64,000 nt of DNA, taken from Spirochaetales bacterium. Lineage in GTDB: Bacteria > Spirochaetota > Leptospiria > Leptospirales > Leptonemataceae. A program made the translations under genes and the position numbers. Below, piece after piece: positions 44,308 to 53,202 of this stretch. The notes beneath the pieces were generated by a model. It worked only from the letters and a program-made list of their open reading frames with translations, had not been told where the DNA came from and made no database searches. Within the stretch, counting starts at the first letter, position 1, and each line of letters begins with the position of its first letter. The stretch lies in NCBI GenBank assembly GCA_024233935.1, contig JACKOY010000010.1, positions 1 to 64,000 on the forward strand, in the 5' to 3' direction.

Positions 44308-45207
44308 ATGAAACGTCGGAGCATCAACACGGCGGCCATCTCCTTTCTCGATCTGATATCGGGAGCTGTGGGCGCCGGTGTGCTGCTTTTTCTGGCGGTT
44401 AGTGTTCTGCCCCGCAACCCGGCCGACCCGACCGAGATCATTGACGAAGCCCTGGCGGCTCAACTACAGGAGTTGCAACTACTCAAAGACGAACTGGGCG
44501 GGATGCGTTTTCTGGTAAACTATCGTGGTCTCGAAGAGGAGGCCCATGTTGAAGGGTTTCGAGACCGCATCCTTCGTTCCCGAAATCATCTCGAGGCTAT
44601 TGAGGACGGACTTCACCATCTGATGGATGTCTATCGGCGGAGCGAAGAAACCCGCGTTCGAATGGAAACGACGCGAGCAGAACGCCAGGAAGAACTTCAG
44701 ACCATAAGCGCGCGCACAGCAGAATTGCAGCGTCAGTTTTATGAACGGCGTTTTGTGTTCATCACCATGAACTTCAGTGAACGGCCGGACGTCGATCTGC
44801 ACGTCATCGATCCCGCCGGGAATCGCTTCTTTTACGGTTGTCGGGACGCGAACCACTGCGCTGAACTCCGCTCGGCGCGCGGTTTGCTGACCGCGGACGA
44901 TACCGAAGGGCCGGGTCTTGAAGTGTGGTACGTCAACGAAATGCCCTCCGGGCGTTACCAGGTTTGTATAAACCTTTATGATCGCAGTGCCGACAACCGG
45001 GCCGAGGTCTACGTGCTCGTGCACAGCGGACGTCGCATCGAAAGACAACGTGCCGTAATAGAACTGGCCCGGGGCGGCCCGCGGCCGGGACAGCCAACGG
45101 TTCGGGTGGACTCGGACCAGGGTCCGATCGATCTGATCAAAGTCGCAGATGTGATTGTGACCGATTCCGGGGAAGCGCGCATACAGATGTTTGGAGACGG
45201 GTCGTGA
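44308..45207 (+). CDS. TolR/ExbD-like membrane protein A with DUF2135/YfaP-like domain
   Basis: 299 residues. A single N-terminal helix (about 10-33) reads ISFLDLISGAVGAGVLLFLA, with Asp 15 in the position of the functional membrane Asp of ExbD/TolR. Residues about 45-145 are predicted coiled coil (Leu/Glu/Arg-rich). The C-terminal half contains DVDLHVIDPAGNRFFYG and GLEVWYVNEMPSGRYQVCIN, resembling YfaP/DUF2135-type extracytoplasmic domains rather than the TolR fold. The likely topology is N-in, with the bulk in the periplasm. Adjacent MotA/ExbB-type channel subunit and the second TolR-like protein suggest a heteromeric ion-driven complex. Function as an energy transducer is inference. Confidence 0.8.
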   Translation: MKRRSINTAAISFLDLISGAVGAGVLLFLAVSVLPRNPADPTEIIDEALAAQLQELQLLKDELGGMRFLVNYRGLEEEAHVEGFRDRILRSRNHLEAIEDGLHHLMDVYRRSEETRVRMETTRAERQEELQTISARTAELQRQFYERRFVFITMNFSERPDVDLHVIDPAGNRFFYGCRDANHCAELRSARGLLTADDTEGPGLEVWYVNEMPSGRYQVCINLYDRSADNRAEVYVLVHSGRRIERQRAVIELARGGPRPGQPTVRVDSDQGPIDLIKVADVIVTDSGEARIQMFGDGS

Positions 45208-45229
45208 ATTCCCAACGAAGGAAGCTGAA

Positions 45230-45976
45230 ATGAAACGTATCTTGATCTCTGTCGGATTGGCGGCGGGCGTAACGGCGGTCGCTGTGGGCCTTTTGCTGGC
45301 CTCGGAAGAGCGAACAGCCGCTCATCGTATTGCGCTTCTGCTCGGCGGCGACGTTCTGAATGGCGGTTACATTCAGTACATGACTTTCGCGGCTTTTTTC
45401 TGGGCGCTCTTTGAAATTCGCGAGCGCACCGGCCGTGTGGCAGGCGAGCGGCGCGCCTTCGGCCTGGGGCTCTTGCCGGAAAAAGAACACTATGTCGTGA
45501 GTCTGGACGACGTGCGGCGCATTCAAAAAGAAGCCATCGCTCATGAGCGTTCCACGCGCAATCTGCTGACGACTTCCGTGCGACGGGCCTGCACGAAATT
45601 TATTCGCACGCGATCGGTGGCCGAAGTGATCGACCTGGTAGGGCAGCAGGCCGCCGTCGACCGGGCGCGCAGCGAAAGCGACCAGTCCGTGATTCGTTAT
45701 CTGCTCTGGGCAATTCCCTCGATTGGCTTCATTGGCACCGTGATCGGAATTTCTCTGGCTCTGGCCAGCGCCTACCTATTGCTCGAAGATCCCGACAATC
45801 TGACCGAAATCACCCGGCTCCTGGGCGTTGCCTTTGACACGACCCTTGTGGCTCTCGTTCTGAACTTGATTGCCATGTGGTTCTTTCACCGTCTTCAGGC
45901 ACGCCAGGAGGACCTGCATTCGGACATTGAGGAGCATATATTGGAAAATTTCGTCAATCGCATCAGCGAAGAATGA
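45230..45976 (+). CDS. MotA/TolQ/ExbB-type proton channel subunit
   Basis: 248 residues from ATG 45230 with GGAAG upstream. Four hydrophobic segments: about 3-24, 45-62, 157-185 and 198-219. The last two are the diagnostic pair: AIPSIGFIGTVIGISLALAS matches TolQ/ExbB helix 2 (Gly-rich, GTVxG), and LGVAFDTTLVALVLNLIAMW matches helix 3 with the TT pair. A cytoplasmic charged loop (about 66-155) lies between, larger than in flagellar MotA. With TolR-like partners on both sides it should form an ion-motive-force-driven channel in the inner membrane. The gene order TolR-like, MotA-like, TolR-like is unusual. Confidence 0.88.
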   Translation: MKRILISVGLAAGVTAVAVGLLLASEERTAAHRIALLLGGDVLNGGYIQYMTFAAFFWALFEIRERTGRVAGERRAFGLGLLPEKEHYVVSLDDVRRIQKEAIAHERSTRNLLTTSVRRACTKFIRTRSVAEVIDLVGQQAAVDRARSESDQSVIRYLLWAIPSIGFIGTVIGISLALASAYLLLEDPDNLTEITRLLGVAFDTTLVALVLNLIAMWFFHRLQARQEDLHSDIEEHILENFVNRISEE

Positions 45977-46006
45977 CCGTAAAAGCGAACCTGCGCCAAT
46001 CGTTCC

Positions 46007-46846
46007 ATGTCTAAGAGGGAAACAGCCGACTTCTCAATCTCCTTCCTGGATCTTCTGTCTGGGGCCCTGGGTGCGGCGGTGCTCTTGTTTCTTTTGGTCG
46101 GGCGATTGGTGGGACTGCAGAGCGAGTATCTGCGCCTGGCGCAACTGCACCGTGATCGGCAACTTGAAGCAATGAGCGGTCTGCGCGCTGAACTGGACAA
46201 CATGGAAAGCACCCTCGAAATTCGCGGCCCGGCGGAACACCTCAACGGCGCCATTACACGCTCCTTTGCGCAACTGGAGAACATCGAAGGCGAGATGGCG
46301 CGCTTTCAGGATCTGACTGCCACCAGCGTGGAAGCCCGCGTGCGCCTGCAGAATGAAATCCATATTATCGACGCCAACATTGCCCGCGCCGAACAGAGTC
46401 TTGATGCGCTGAGTGGAGAGCTCGTGGACCTGCGTTACATGATCGCGGTTCTTACGTGGGAAGAGGACGTGCAGGTCGATCTCATGGTGCTCGATCCTTC
46501 GGGCCGGAAATTCTCTCCGGTGCGCCAGGTCTTTCCCGATCATCCCGGACGCATTACCCGCGACGCCCGCAGCGGCCCGGCCACGGAAATTTTTGAGGTC
46601 GTCGATCCTGAGGGCATTCCGGTCGAAGCGAACACGCTGGTGTATGAGATTTTTGCCCTCAACCCGACCGGGGCCTCAACTGCCGCAACCCTGACAATCT
46701 TTCATCCCGACGGAGTCGTGGAAAGGTCTTTGTCGCTTTCCGGCACGACCACTCTCGGAAGCCCTGGCCGGCCGATAGCGCGCATCAGCATTCCGCGAAC
46801 CACCGACCCCGCATCCATTCTGCCCTACACGGTGACCTGGCCATGA
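46007..46846 (+). CDS. TolR/ExbD-like membrane protein B with DUF2135/YfaP-like domain
   Basis: 279 residues. The N-terminal helix FSISFLDLLSGALGAAVLLF is nearly the same as in protein A, again with Asp 15. A coiled-coil stretch (about 35-135) follows, then VQVDLMVLDPSGRKFSPVRQ and a beta-rich C-terminus paralogous to that of protein A but more diverged (no Cys pair). A and B may form the heterodimeric stator-associated rod of one complex with the channel subunit between them in the operon. The stop overlaps the protease ATG by four bases (ATGA), so protease and complex are translationally coupled. Confidence 0.8.
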   Translation: MSKRETADFSISFLDLLSGALGAAVLLFLLVGRLVGLQSEYLRLAQLHRDRQLEAMSGLRAELDNMESTLEIRGPAEHLNGAITRSFAQLENIEGEMARFQDLTATSVEARVRLQNEIHIIDANIARAEQSLDALSGELVDLRYMIAVLTWEEDVQVDLMVLDPSGRKFSPVRQVFPDHPGRITRDARSGPATEIFEVVDPEGIPVEANTLVYEIFALNPTGASTAATLTIFHPDGVVERSLSLSGTTTLGSPGRPIARISIPRTTDPASILPYTVTWP

Positions 46847-47922
46847 CACTCTCCAAACATGCAAGACGGACCCTTCTCTATGTGAGCACCTTTCTGGCGC
46901 TGGTGCTTTCGGGCCTGCTCTTTGCCCAGGAACAGGACTCGCTGGTTCAAAGACTGATTGAGCAAGGACTTTCGGACGAGGAGATCTACAACATCATAAA
47001 CTCCCCGGGTCGTATGGAAGAGATTGAGAGGCGCATCGGTGAAATCGACAGTTTGCGGGACGAGGTTTCCGACGAAGAGTACCAATTCGATGTCGATGTA
47101 AATCCGGCGTTCTTGCGCCCTATTGATCAGATCGGCGGTCAGGTGATTCCCGACGACTTTCGGGAACAGGCCCGGCGTCAAAATGAGCGCGCCGCGCCCA
47201 TCGCCGAAGAATGGGCTGAGAGTGCGGAGCCCCGCTTTGCCTGCGATCCCGAAGCCGCCGCCTTTGACTGGCGCAAGTTCGACATCATAACTCCGATACG
47301 CGATCAGGGCGTTTGCGGAAGTTGTTGGGCGTTTTCCGCTGCGGCCAGCTTTGAAGCTCACCGGGCCCTGTACAACGAGGACGACAGTCTGGACCTTTCT
47401 GAACAACAGTTCCTGGATTGTGTGCCGGTTTCCGAGGGTTGCAACGGCGGTATGCCGGGTTACGTCTACGACTACCTGCAACCGAACTTTGCCGCACGCG
47501 AGGCCCAGCTTCCGTATTCCGGCCTCCAATCTCAATGCCGGGCCGGAAACCTGACGCCGACGCGGGATTACGTTCTTACTTACGGCTATGTTGAACAGTC
47601 CGGCGGCATACCCGAAATCGAGGACATGAAAGCCGCCCTTTGTCGCTACGGCCCGCTTTCTGCGGCTGTGAAGATTACGAATCTTTTTACGGCGTATTCC
47701 GGAGGGGTCTTTGACGAGCACGCTTCGTATTCGGAAGCGGACGTGAATCACGCGATTGTTATCATTGGTTGGGACGATGAACGCAACGCCTATCTCATCA
47801 AGAATTCCTGGGGAGAGAAGTGGGGCGAAGACGGCTACATGTGGATCGACTATGAATCCAACGGCATCGGTTTTGCAGCCGCCTGGGTAATCGCCACCGA
47901 CCGTGCCGCCGCGACCGAATAG
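46843..47922 (+). CDS. Exported papain-family (C1A) cysteine protease
   Basis: 359 residues. Signal peptide LLYVSTFLALVLSGLLFAQ (cleavage about 29). A ~110-residue helical pro-like region follows, with no recognised inhibitor motif. The mature papain fold has all catalytic residues: PIRDQGVCGSCWAFSAA (oxyanion Gln 155, nucleophile Cys 161), VNHAIVIIGWDD (His 303) and IKNSWGEKWGEDGY (Asn 321), plus Cys pairs such as CNGGMPGY typical of C1A enzymes. Bacterial C1A proteases are uncommon. Four-base overlap with TolR-like protein B places it as the last gene of the FHA operon. It may process envelope substrates, perhaps the PPC lipoprotein or components of the complex. Confidence 0.95.
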   Translation: MTLSKHARRTLLYVSTFLALVLSGLLFAQEQDSLVQRLIEQGLSDEEIYNIINSPGRMEEIERRIGEIDSLRDEVSDEEYQFDVDVNPAFLRPIDQIGGQVIPDDFREQARRQNERAAPIAEEWAESAEPRFACDPEAAAFDWRKFDIITPIRDQGVCGSCWAFSAAASFEAHRALYNEDDSLDLSEQQFLDCVPVSEGCNGGMPGYVYDYLQPNFAAREAQLPYSGLQSQCRAGNLTPTRDYVLTYGYVEQSGGIPEIEDMKAALCRYGPLSAAVKITNLFTAYSGGVFDEHASYSEADVNHAIVIIGWDDERNAYLIKNSWGEKWGEDGYMWIDYESNGIGFAAAWVIATDRAAATE

Positions 47923-47923
47923 A

Positions 47924-48907
47924 TCAAAGCCAACGGGCGCGTTTGAAACGCCAGTAGAGAAATCCGCACACGAGTCCGCACATTCCAATGACGGTCGGGT
48001 AACCGTAGGTCCAGGTCAGCTCCGGCATGTTGCTGAAATTCATGCCATAGAAACTCGCGATCAGAGTCGGAACGGCCAGGATCGCGGCCCAGCTGGCGAG
48101 CTTCTGAACAACTTCGCTTTGCTGCACGGAAACGAGCGAAAGGTTGGCCTGCAGGGCCGTATTCAGCATCTCGCGAATGCTATCGGTCGCTTCGTTGATG
48201 CGGATGACATGGTCGTAAACATCGCGGAAGTACGGATGCAATTCAGGGCTGATCAGAGGCGTGCTGTTCCTCAGAATGCTGCCGGTCATCTCCAGAAGCG
48301 GAGTCGTCGCCCGACGTAGTTCCATGATGTTGCGCTTCAGCTCGTAAATGCGCGATGTGGTGTCACTCTGGTAGTCGCCCTTGAAGATCACTTCTTCAAT
48401 GCTGACCAGTTCGTCCTCAAAATCTTCCACGATCGGGAAGTAGCTGTCCACAACGAAGTCCATCACCGCGTACAGCGGATATCCGGGGCCCGCTGACATG
48501 CGGTGCGCGTCTCTTTCGCAACGCTGCCGCACAGGACTGTAGGGTACGGAAGCGCCGTGCCGCACCGTGACGATGTAGCTATCGCCGAGAAACATGTGCG
48601 TCTCACCAAACTCTACCTCGCCGTTGTGGGGCACGGCGGTGTGCAGCACGATAAAAAGACTTTCGCCGTAGGCTTCGATCTTCGGTCGCTGGTGGGCCCG
48701 GTGCGCGTCTTCGACCGCCAGGTCGTGCAGGCAGAGCTGGGTCTGCACGGACTTCAGCAGTTCTTCGGAAGGTTCAAACAGGCCCAGCCACAAAAACGAA
48801 TCCGGCTCGCTGAGGGCTTTGGCGATTTGGTCTATGGGCAGATCCGTGGGCTGCCCATCGCGATAAAGCGAGCAGTTCACAATCATGGATTCGGCGGGTG
48901 CCTCCAT
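47924..48907 (-). CDS. corA: CorA-type magnesium/divalent cation transporter
   Basis: 327 residues. Long cytoplasmic N-terminal domain, then two C-terminal membrane helices with the pore motif YGMNFSNMPELTWTYGYP (GMN at about 288-290) and a basic tail RFKRARW. Pentameric Mg2+/Co2+ channel in the inner membrane. The ATG overlaps by one base the stop of the CAP lipoprotein gene (TGATG). The stop lies one base from the convergent protease stop, leaving no terminator between them. Confidence 0.96.
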   Translation of the reverse strand: MEAPAESMIVNCSLYRDGQPTDLPIDQIAKALSEPDSFLWLGLFEPSEELLKSVQTQLCLHDLAVEDAHRAHQRPKIEAYGESLFIVLHTAVPHNGEVEFGETHMFLGDSYIVTVRHGASVPYSPVRQRCERDAHRMSAGPGYPLYAVMDFVVDSYFPIVEDFEDELVSIEEVIFKGDYQSDTTSRIYELKRNIMELRRATTPLLEMTGSILRNSTPLISPELHPYFRDVYDHVIRINEATDSIREMLNTALQANLSLVSVQQSEVVQKLASWAAILAVPTLIASFYGMNFSNMPELTWTYGYPTVIGMCGLVCGFLYWRFKRARWL

Positions 48908-49491
48908 CAGTCACAGCCAGCGTAGAAATTCTGGGTCGCGTAGTAGGCTCCGTCGGCCTCGACCACTCCGACTCCCATGTAGCGAAAGCGTGGGTTCAGC
49001 ATGTTGGCACGATGACCCGGCGAACGCAGCCAGGCGGTCATCAGGTTTTCGGCCACCCGGGCGGGGGAGTCCCCGTAGTTGTAAGCGATGTTTTCGCCGG
49101 CCGCGCACCAGCGCAGGTCGGGATAGTAGGCCCGCATGCGATCGAAAGGACTGCGGTTGGCCTGGTCCGTGTGACTGAAAAAAGCCTGGGCGACCATGTT
49201 ATGCGAGTGCAGGCGGGCAATGGTTTGCATTTCGACCGACGCCGACAGGCGGGAAACATTGGCCGCGGCCCGTTCCCGGTTTACGGCTTCAAAGACCAAA
49301 GTCTCGATCCCGGCGAGCGCTTCCGGCACCTGGGTTTCAGCGGCGTCCGCGGTGATGTCCTTGCGCACAGCGGCGGCGGGGGCCGTTTCCCGGGTGGTCG
49401 AGATTGCTTCATCGATCTGGCCGCGCTGGCAGGCGCCGAGCGCCACGATCATCACCCCGACCAGGAGTCGACTCCGGTTCCCCGGTGCCAT
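48907..49491 (-). CDS. CAP-domain (SCP/PR1-like) lipoprotein
   Basis: 194 residues from ATG 49491 (the longer frame adds unlikely sequence). Signal LLVGVMIVALGAC gives lipobox ALGAC. The CAP domain (about 75-190) has NRERAAANVSRLSASVEMQTI, HSHNMVAQAFFSHTD, CAAGENIAYNYG and TAWLRSPGHRANMLNPRFRY, the YkwD-type bacterial signature with the conserved His residues. Such proteins are extracellular and associated with lipid binding or peptidase-like roles, none demonstrated generally. Coupled to corA. Confidence 0.9.
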   Translation of the reverse strand: MAPGNRSRLLVGVMIVALGACQRGQIDEAISTTRETAPAAAVRKDITADAAETQVPEALAGIETLVFEAVNRERAAANVSRLSASVEMQTIARLHSHNMVAQAFFSHTDQANRSPFDRMRAYYPDLRWCAAGENIAYNYGDSPARVAENLMTAWLRSPGHRANMLNPRFRYMGVGVVEADGAYYATQNFYAGCD

Positions 49492-49624
49492 GCGCCATAG
49501 CGTGCGTCCCGCCGGAAAGGGTTCGATAGCGCGGTCGAGCATGCCAGAAGGTGCCGGGTCTTCGGCCGCTGTCAAGTGCTAGCGTTTGCCTTGTCATAGA
49601 AACGTCAGCCGGACAAACGCCTGC

Positions 49625-50413
49625 ATGAGCAAACCTGAAGCGGCCCGGCCCCGCCAGGCGGGGCGTGTTGAGTATCCCTTGCGGGGCTTGATGGCTGCGG
49701 CCGCGCTGCATTACGCAGCCTACGTGATCATGCAAACCCTGGCCCTGTTTGCCGAGACGCGTCGGGGACCTTCGCTGCCCGACCTGGTTCTGGATTTGCT
49801 GCCGGCCCAACGTCAGCTGGATTTCATGAATTCGACCGTGTGGCTGACGGCGCTTTTGTTTTCCATCGCGCTGTTGGGTTTTCGAAGGCCATACGCCTGC
49901 ATCAACTACTTGAGAGTCGGAGCGGCGGTGAGTCTGTTAAGAGGTATCGCCATCGTTCTGACTTCGCTCGGTCCTCCAGCCGCCACCCAAAACGGTGTGC
50001 CGGCCCTGTTTGTCAGTCTCAGTGTCGATCAGATTACGCCGGCACTTCTTTTGCGTCAATGGATCCCGCTCGACGTTCTCTGGGGTGGGTCCGGTCTTTC
50101 GGCGGCCTTCCTGAGTCAGGATTTGTTTTTTTCCGGCCACGTCGCCTCCACCTTTCTGTTGCTTCTGGTAGTGCGTCGCCGGGATCCGTTTTTTCTCGTA
50201 TTTCTGGCCTTTCATCTCAATACTGTTCTTTTTCTATTTTTGACGCACGAGCATTACAGCATTGATATTCTGGCAGCGTACTTCTTTGTGTACGCAAGCT
50301 ATGTTTTTGCGGACCGAAAGGGACTGCTCAGCAAGATGCCGGAGTCCAACGCGTCGGAGCGCGAGGCGGCCTGTGCTTCGATCGCCAGGCTCCCGGGAAA
50401 AAACCATGATTAG
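49625..50413 (+). CDS. PAP2-superfamily, sphingomyelin-synthase-like membrane protein
   Basis: 262 residues from ATG 49625. Six hydrophobic helices. The active-site motifs of the PAP2_C (sphingomyelin synthase-like) group are seen near the C-terminus: QDLFFSGHVASTFLLL (catalytic His of the first motif) and HEHYSIDILAAYFFVY (His and Asp of the second). The family transfers phosphocholine or similar head groups or dephosphorylates lipids. The last bases overlap the serine-protease start by eight bases. It begins a five-gene operon with successive four-base overlaps. Confidence 0.8.
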   Translation: MSKPEAARPRQAGRVEYPLRGLMAAAALHYAAYVIMQTLALFAETRRGPSLPDLVLDLLPAQRQLDFMNSTVWLTALLFSIALLGFRRPYACINYLRVGAAVSLLRGIAIVLTSLGPPAATQNGVPALFVSLSVDQITPALLLRQWIPLDVLWGGSGLSAAFLSQDLFFSGHVASTFLLLLVVRRRDPFFLVFLAFHLNTVLFLFLTHEHYSIDILAAYFFVYASYVFADRKGLLSKMPESNASEREAACASIARLPGKNHD

Positions 50414-51368
50414 CCGCTTCGCGCGACTCTGTGTCTGTGCTCTGGCACTTTGCGCTTTGCCTCTGGCCTCCCAGGATCGCGCCCGCTTCTTTTCTATTTG
50501 TGGGATTGATCAGCGCGCGCCCATGGAGCGCAAGCTCGCGATTGGGCGGCTCTACAGCACCACCAGGGGGCTTCCGGTTTGTACGGCCTGGCTTGCTCCC
50601 AATGGCGTTTTTGTCACAGCAGGGCATTGTGTTGCTCTGGGATTTGACGAACTGGATTTTGACGTGCCGCAATCCAGCTGCGACGGAAGCCCGCGTCGCC
50701 CCGGGCCCTGGAGTCGTTTCCAGGTCGATCCCGAAAGCGTCGTCTCGGGCCTGGAACTGGAGGACGGCCAGGATTGGGCTCTCTTTCGAGTCTTACCCAA
50801 TGCGGCCATCGGTTTGCCGCGCTACATGAGCGAGGGCGGGGCGCTGGAACTTGCGAGATCACCCGTCGATAGGAACCAGCCCCGGCCGATCTTCGTCGCC
50901 GGCTTTGGCGATGATTATCGAGAGCACGACGGTTGCTTTCACCACAATCGCATTTTGCAGAGCGCCCCGGCCACCGGGCAAAACGGCGCCGATGAGCGCG
51001 ACTGGTTCTATCATGGCGCGGACACCCACATCGGAAACTCTGGCTCGCCGGTTTTTTCTTACGATGCAGGCGGCCACCCCGTTGTGCACGGCATTCATCG
51101 CGGTGGCAACTGTCCCAACGTCAGCACCGCGGTGCTTCATCCGGAATTTGTTCGCGCCCTGCGTGAATACGGACAGACTGGCACCCGCGACCTGGCCTTC
51201 GAACGGACCGTGTACGCGGCAGCGCGTGCGCTTCGCCGACCGGCCCGGTACCCGGCAGTCGGGCTGCAGTCCGGTTTGGTTGGCCTGAAACCGGTGAGGG
51301 CCGGGTTCGCGCGACTGCAAATCCCGGAGCATGGGTCCGAGCTGTTCGAGCGGCAGGAAGTACAGTGA
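50406..51368 (+). CDS. Exported trypsin/V8-like serine protease
   Basis: 320 residues from ATG 50406. Signal peptide FARLCVCALALCALPLASQ. The catalytic triad is complete: VTAGHCVALG (His 74), GQDWALFRV (Asp 123) and IGNSGSPVFSY (Ser 212), the last with the V8-type GNSGSP motif. Extra Cys residues (ICGID, PVCTAW, SSCDG, HDGCFHH, GNCPN) may form disulfides, indicating extracytoplasmic action. The final ~70 residues are a basic extension of unknown role. Overlaps both neighbours. Confidence 0.93.
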   Translation: MISRFARLCVCALALCALPLASQDRARFFSICGIDQRAPMERKLAIGRLYSTTRGLPVCTAWLAPNGVFVTAGHCVALGFDELDFDVPQSSCDGSPRRPGPWSRFQVDPESVVSGLELEDGQDWALFRVLPNAAIGLPRYMSEGGALELARSPVDRNQPRPIFVAGFGDDYREHDGCFHHNRILQSAPATGQNGADERDWFYHGADTHIGNSGSPVFSYDAGGHPVVHGIHRGGNCPNVSTAVLHPEFVRALREYGQTGTRDLAFERTVYAAARALRRPARYPAVGLQSGLVGLKPVRAGFARLQIPEHGSELFERQEVQ

Positions 51369-52627
51369 AAACAGTATCAAACATATCGTTTGCTTCGTTC
51401 GGGCGTTTACGGGGTTTCTGCGGAATTTATTTGGCGCCGCTGTGCACGATGGTTCTGATTTTGGTCAGCCACCCAAATTGCAGCAACGCCTCCTCCGGCC
51501 GGCCGGAAGTGAACGCAACCATCGTGGGGGATCCGGCCCTGGAGCGCGCCGCCGCCGTCCTGGCCGGCACAGCAGGCGTCGAGGCCGGCGATCCCGTGCT
51601 CGGTTCCGCTCCGTATGGCAGGTATGTCGCGGCCATGGATCGTCTGTGGACTCAGATTGAGCACAGCAGCGTGATACCGATTCGGAACTGGCGTGAGGCA
51701 AACGTCCCGACAGGCTACCGCCACCGCAGCGTGACCTACTTCTTGAGCGGTGTCGATTTTTTGAATCCGAATTGTTTCTTTCCGGACGCCCCGGAGTATC
51801 TGCTCGTTGCCATGGAGCCGCCCGGTCGTGTTCCCTCGATCGGTCCCGAGAACATGGAACGCATTTTTGAGAGCATGCTCGCTTCCCTGCAGTGGTTTGC
51901 GCGCTATAACTATTTTACGACCGTCGGCATGGCTTCTGACATCTCGCGTTCGGAACTCGAAGGGGCCGTTCCGGTCTTTTTGTTTTTTGTGGCACGCCTT
52001 GGGCACACTCCGCTTTCGCTGGAATACTTTAATCTCAGCGAAGAAGGCGTGATGGAGCAATCGGATCGTGAACAGGCCCAGGGCGTACGCATCCGATTCC
52101 GGGATCGAGATGGCGCGACCGTGCACGATCTGATCTATTTGCGAGCGCTCCTTCGCAATTCGACAATTCTTGCGAACACGTCAACGGGACGCTTCTTGGG
52201 CCAGCACCGAGCACACCGCGCCTACATCTTGAAAGCGGCGGAGTACTTTTTTCATTTACGGGGCTACGAGCCGCTACGACAATTTGTGCTTTCGAGCGCG
52301 GACCTGGTGATTGAGGACGACTCGGGCATCCCCCTGCGGGATTTTCCCGCGGCCAGGTGGATGCCGGGTTTTTTTGGCGAGTACGTGCGACCGGTCTCTC
52401 TGGGTGGCCTGCCGAACCCACCCTTCCAGGCCGACCTCGCGGGCGCCTTTCGGGCCGGGGCACGGCCAATCGCATTTCCATACGGTTACGGAAGTCTGCG
52501 GCACCCGGAACGCTCCAACCTGATTCTTTTTTTGCGCAGGCTTGAGACTTCCGGAAGAACCGGACTGCACTTGCCGGGGGCCCTGCGCGGACCTATGCTG
52601 TTCAGAGCCAATTCGGAGGAATCTTGA
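51365..52627 (+). CDS. Exported protein of unknown function in protease operon
   Basis: 420 residues from GTG 51365, which overlaps the protease stop (GTGA). N-terminal hydrophobic segment IYLAPLCTMVLILVSHPNC looks like a signal or lipoprotein signal (Cys about 39). The rest is helical with repeated aromatic-basic motifs (SSVIPIRNWREANVPTGYRH, RHRSVTYFLSGVDFLNPNCF). No named family. The next gene also overlaps by four bases. Confidence 0.75.
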   Translation: MKTVSNISFASFGRLRGFCGIYLAPLCTMVLILVSHPNCSNASSGRPEVNATIVGDPALERAAAVLAGTAGVEAGDPVLGSAPYGRYVAAMDRLWTQIEHSSVIPIRNWREANVPTGYRHRSVTYFLSGVDFLNPNCFFPDAPEYLLVAMEPPGRVPSIGPENMERIFESMLASLQWFARYNYFTTVGMASDISRSELEGAVPVFLFFVARLGHTPLSLEYFNLSEEGVMEQSDREQAQGVRIRFRDRDGATVHDLIYLRALLRNSTILANTSTGRFLGQHRAHRAYILKAAEYFFHLRGYEPLRQFVLSSADLVIEDDSGIPLRDFPAARWMPGFFGEYVRPVSLGGLPNPPFQADLAGAFRAGARPIAFPYGYGSLRHPERSNLILFLRRLETSGRTGLHLPGALRGPMLFRANSEES

Positions 52628-53202
52628 ACAAGAACACCGTGCTCGTAATTCTCGCGCGCTTCAGTCGCTACGCCTTCCTCGTCCTGGTAGGGTCCCTCGC
52701 AATGCACATTTTTGTGCTGACCGGCGACTACCTGCTGGTGGATCGCTTCACGATCGATCTGAAAAGCGACTTTTTGTCCGCCGCGTTCTCGTTTCCCATG
52801 CTTCCGGTGGTCGGGGCCTATGCCTTTCTTCTGGCTATTGGTGTGGTCTTGTGGCATCGGGCCAGCCACGCGATCGCCGAAGCCCACCGCGTGGAAATGG
52901 AACTCAACAAGCAAGAAGCCGTGCGCACGGCTCTGCAGAAGCTTACGGTTTCTATGGCGGAAAGTCTTGCGGTTCACAACGCCGAGATTGTGCGCTGGAT
53001 CGATCTGCAAAATCGGCGTGGCAACCAGGTTTCGGATCGATTGGTAAACGCCAGCCGGGGTATCGGCGAAGCGCTTGCAAATCTCAGCCGTCTGGCCTTC
53101 GATACGGGCTATCATGATCCCCGGGCGTTGCTGGAAGCGGCCGGGGCTGAGGCGGGCGAATCGGTCCCTTCCAGACCGGATCAGGTGGCGGGCGGCTCGT
53201 GA
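52624..53202 (+). CDS. Membrane protein with coiled-coil tail, unknown function
   Basis: 192 residues from TTG 52624 (TTGA overlap). Two hydrophobic helices (about 10-35, 52-78) are followed by a long predicted coiled coil with regular Ala/Leu/Glu (AIAEAHRVEMELNKQEAVRT) and a Gly/Pro/Ser-rich tail. No family recognised. The four-base overlap on both sides implies stoichiometric co-expression with the secreted protein and the NmrA-like enzyme. Confidence 0.75.
   Translation: MNKNTVLVILARFSRYAFLVLVGSLAMHIFVLTGDYLLVDRFTIDLKSDFLSAAFSFPMLPVVGAYAFLLAIGVVLWHRASHAIAEAHRVEMELNKQEAVRTALQKLTVSMAESLAVHNAEIVRWIDLQNRRGNQVSDRLVNASRGIGEALANLSRLAFDTGYHDPRALLEAAGAEAGESVPSRPDQVAGGS

Noticed and set aside
44308..46846. 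Zorya-type defence system
   Set aside because: The channel subunit is MotA/ExbB-like, but there is no ZorB-type OmpA/MotB peptidoglycan-binding domain and no ZorC, ZorD or ZorE protein.
46825..47988. 387-codon minus-strand ORF
   Set aside because: Antisense to the papain-like protease gene, whose catalytic motifs are unambiguous.
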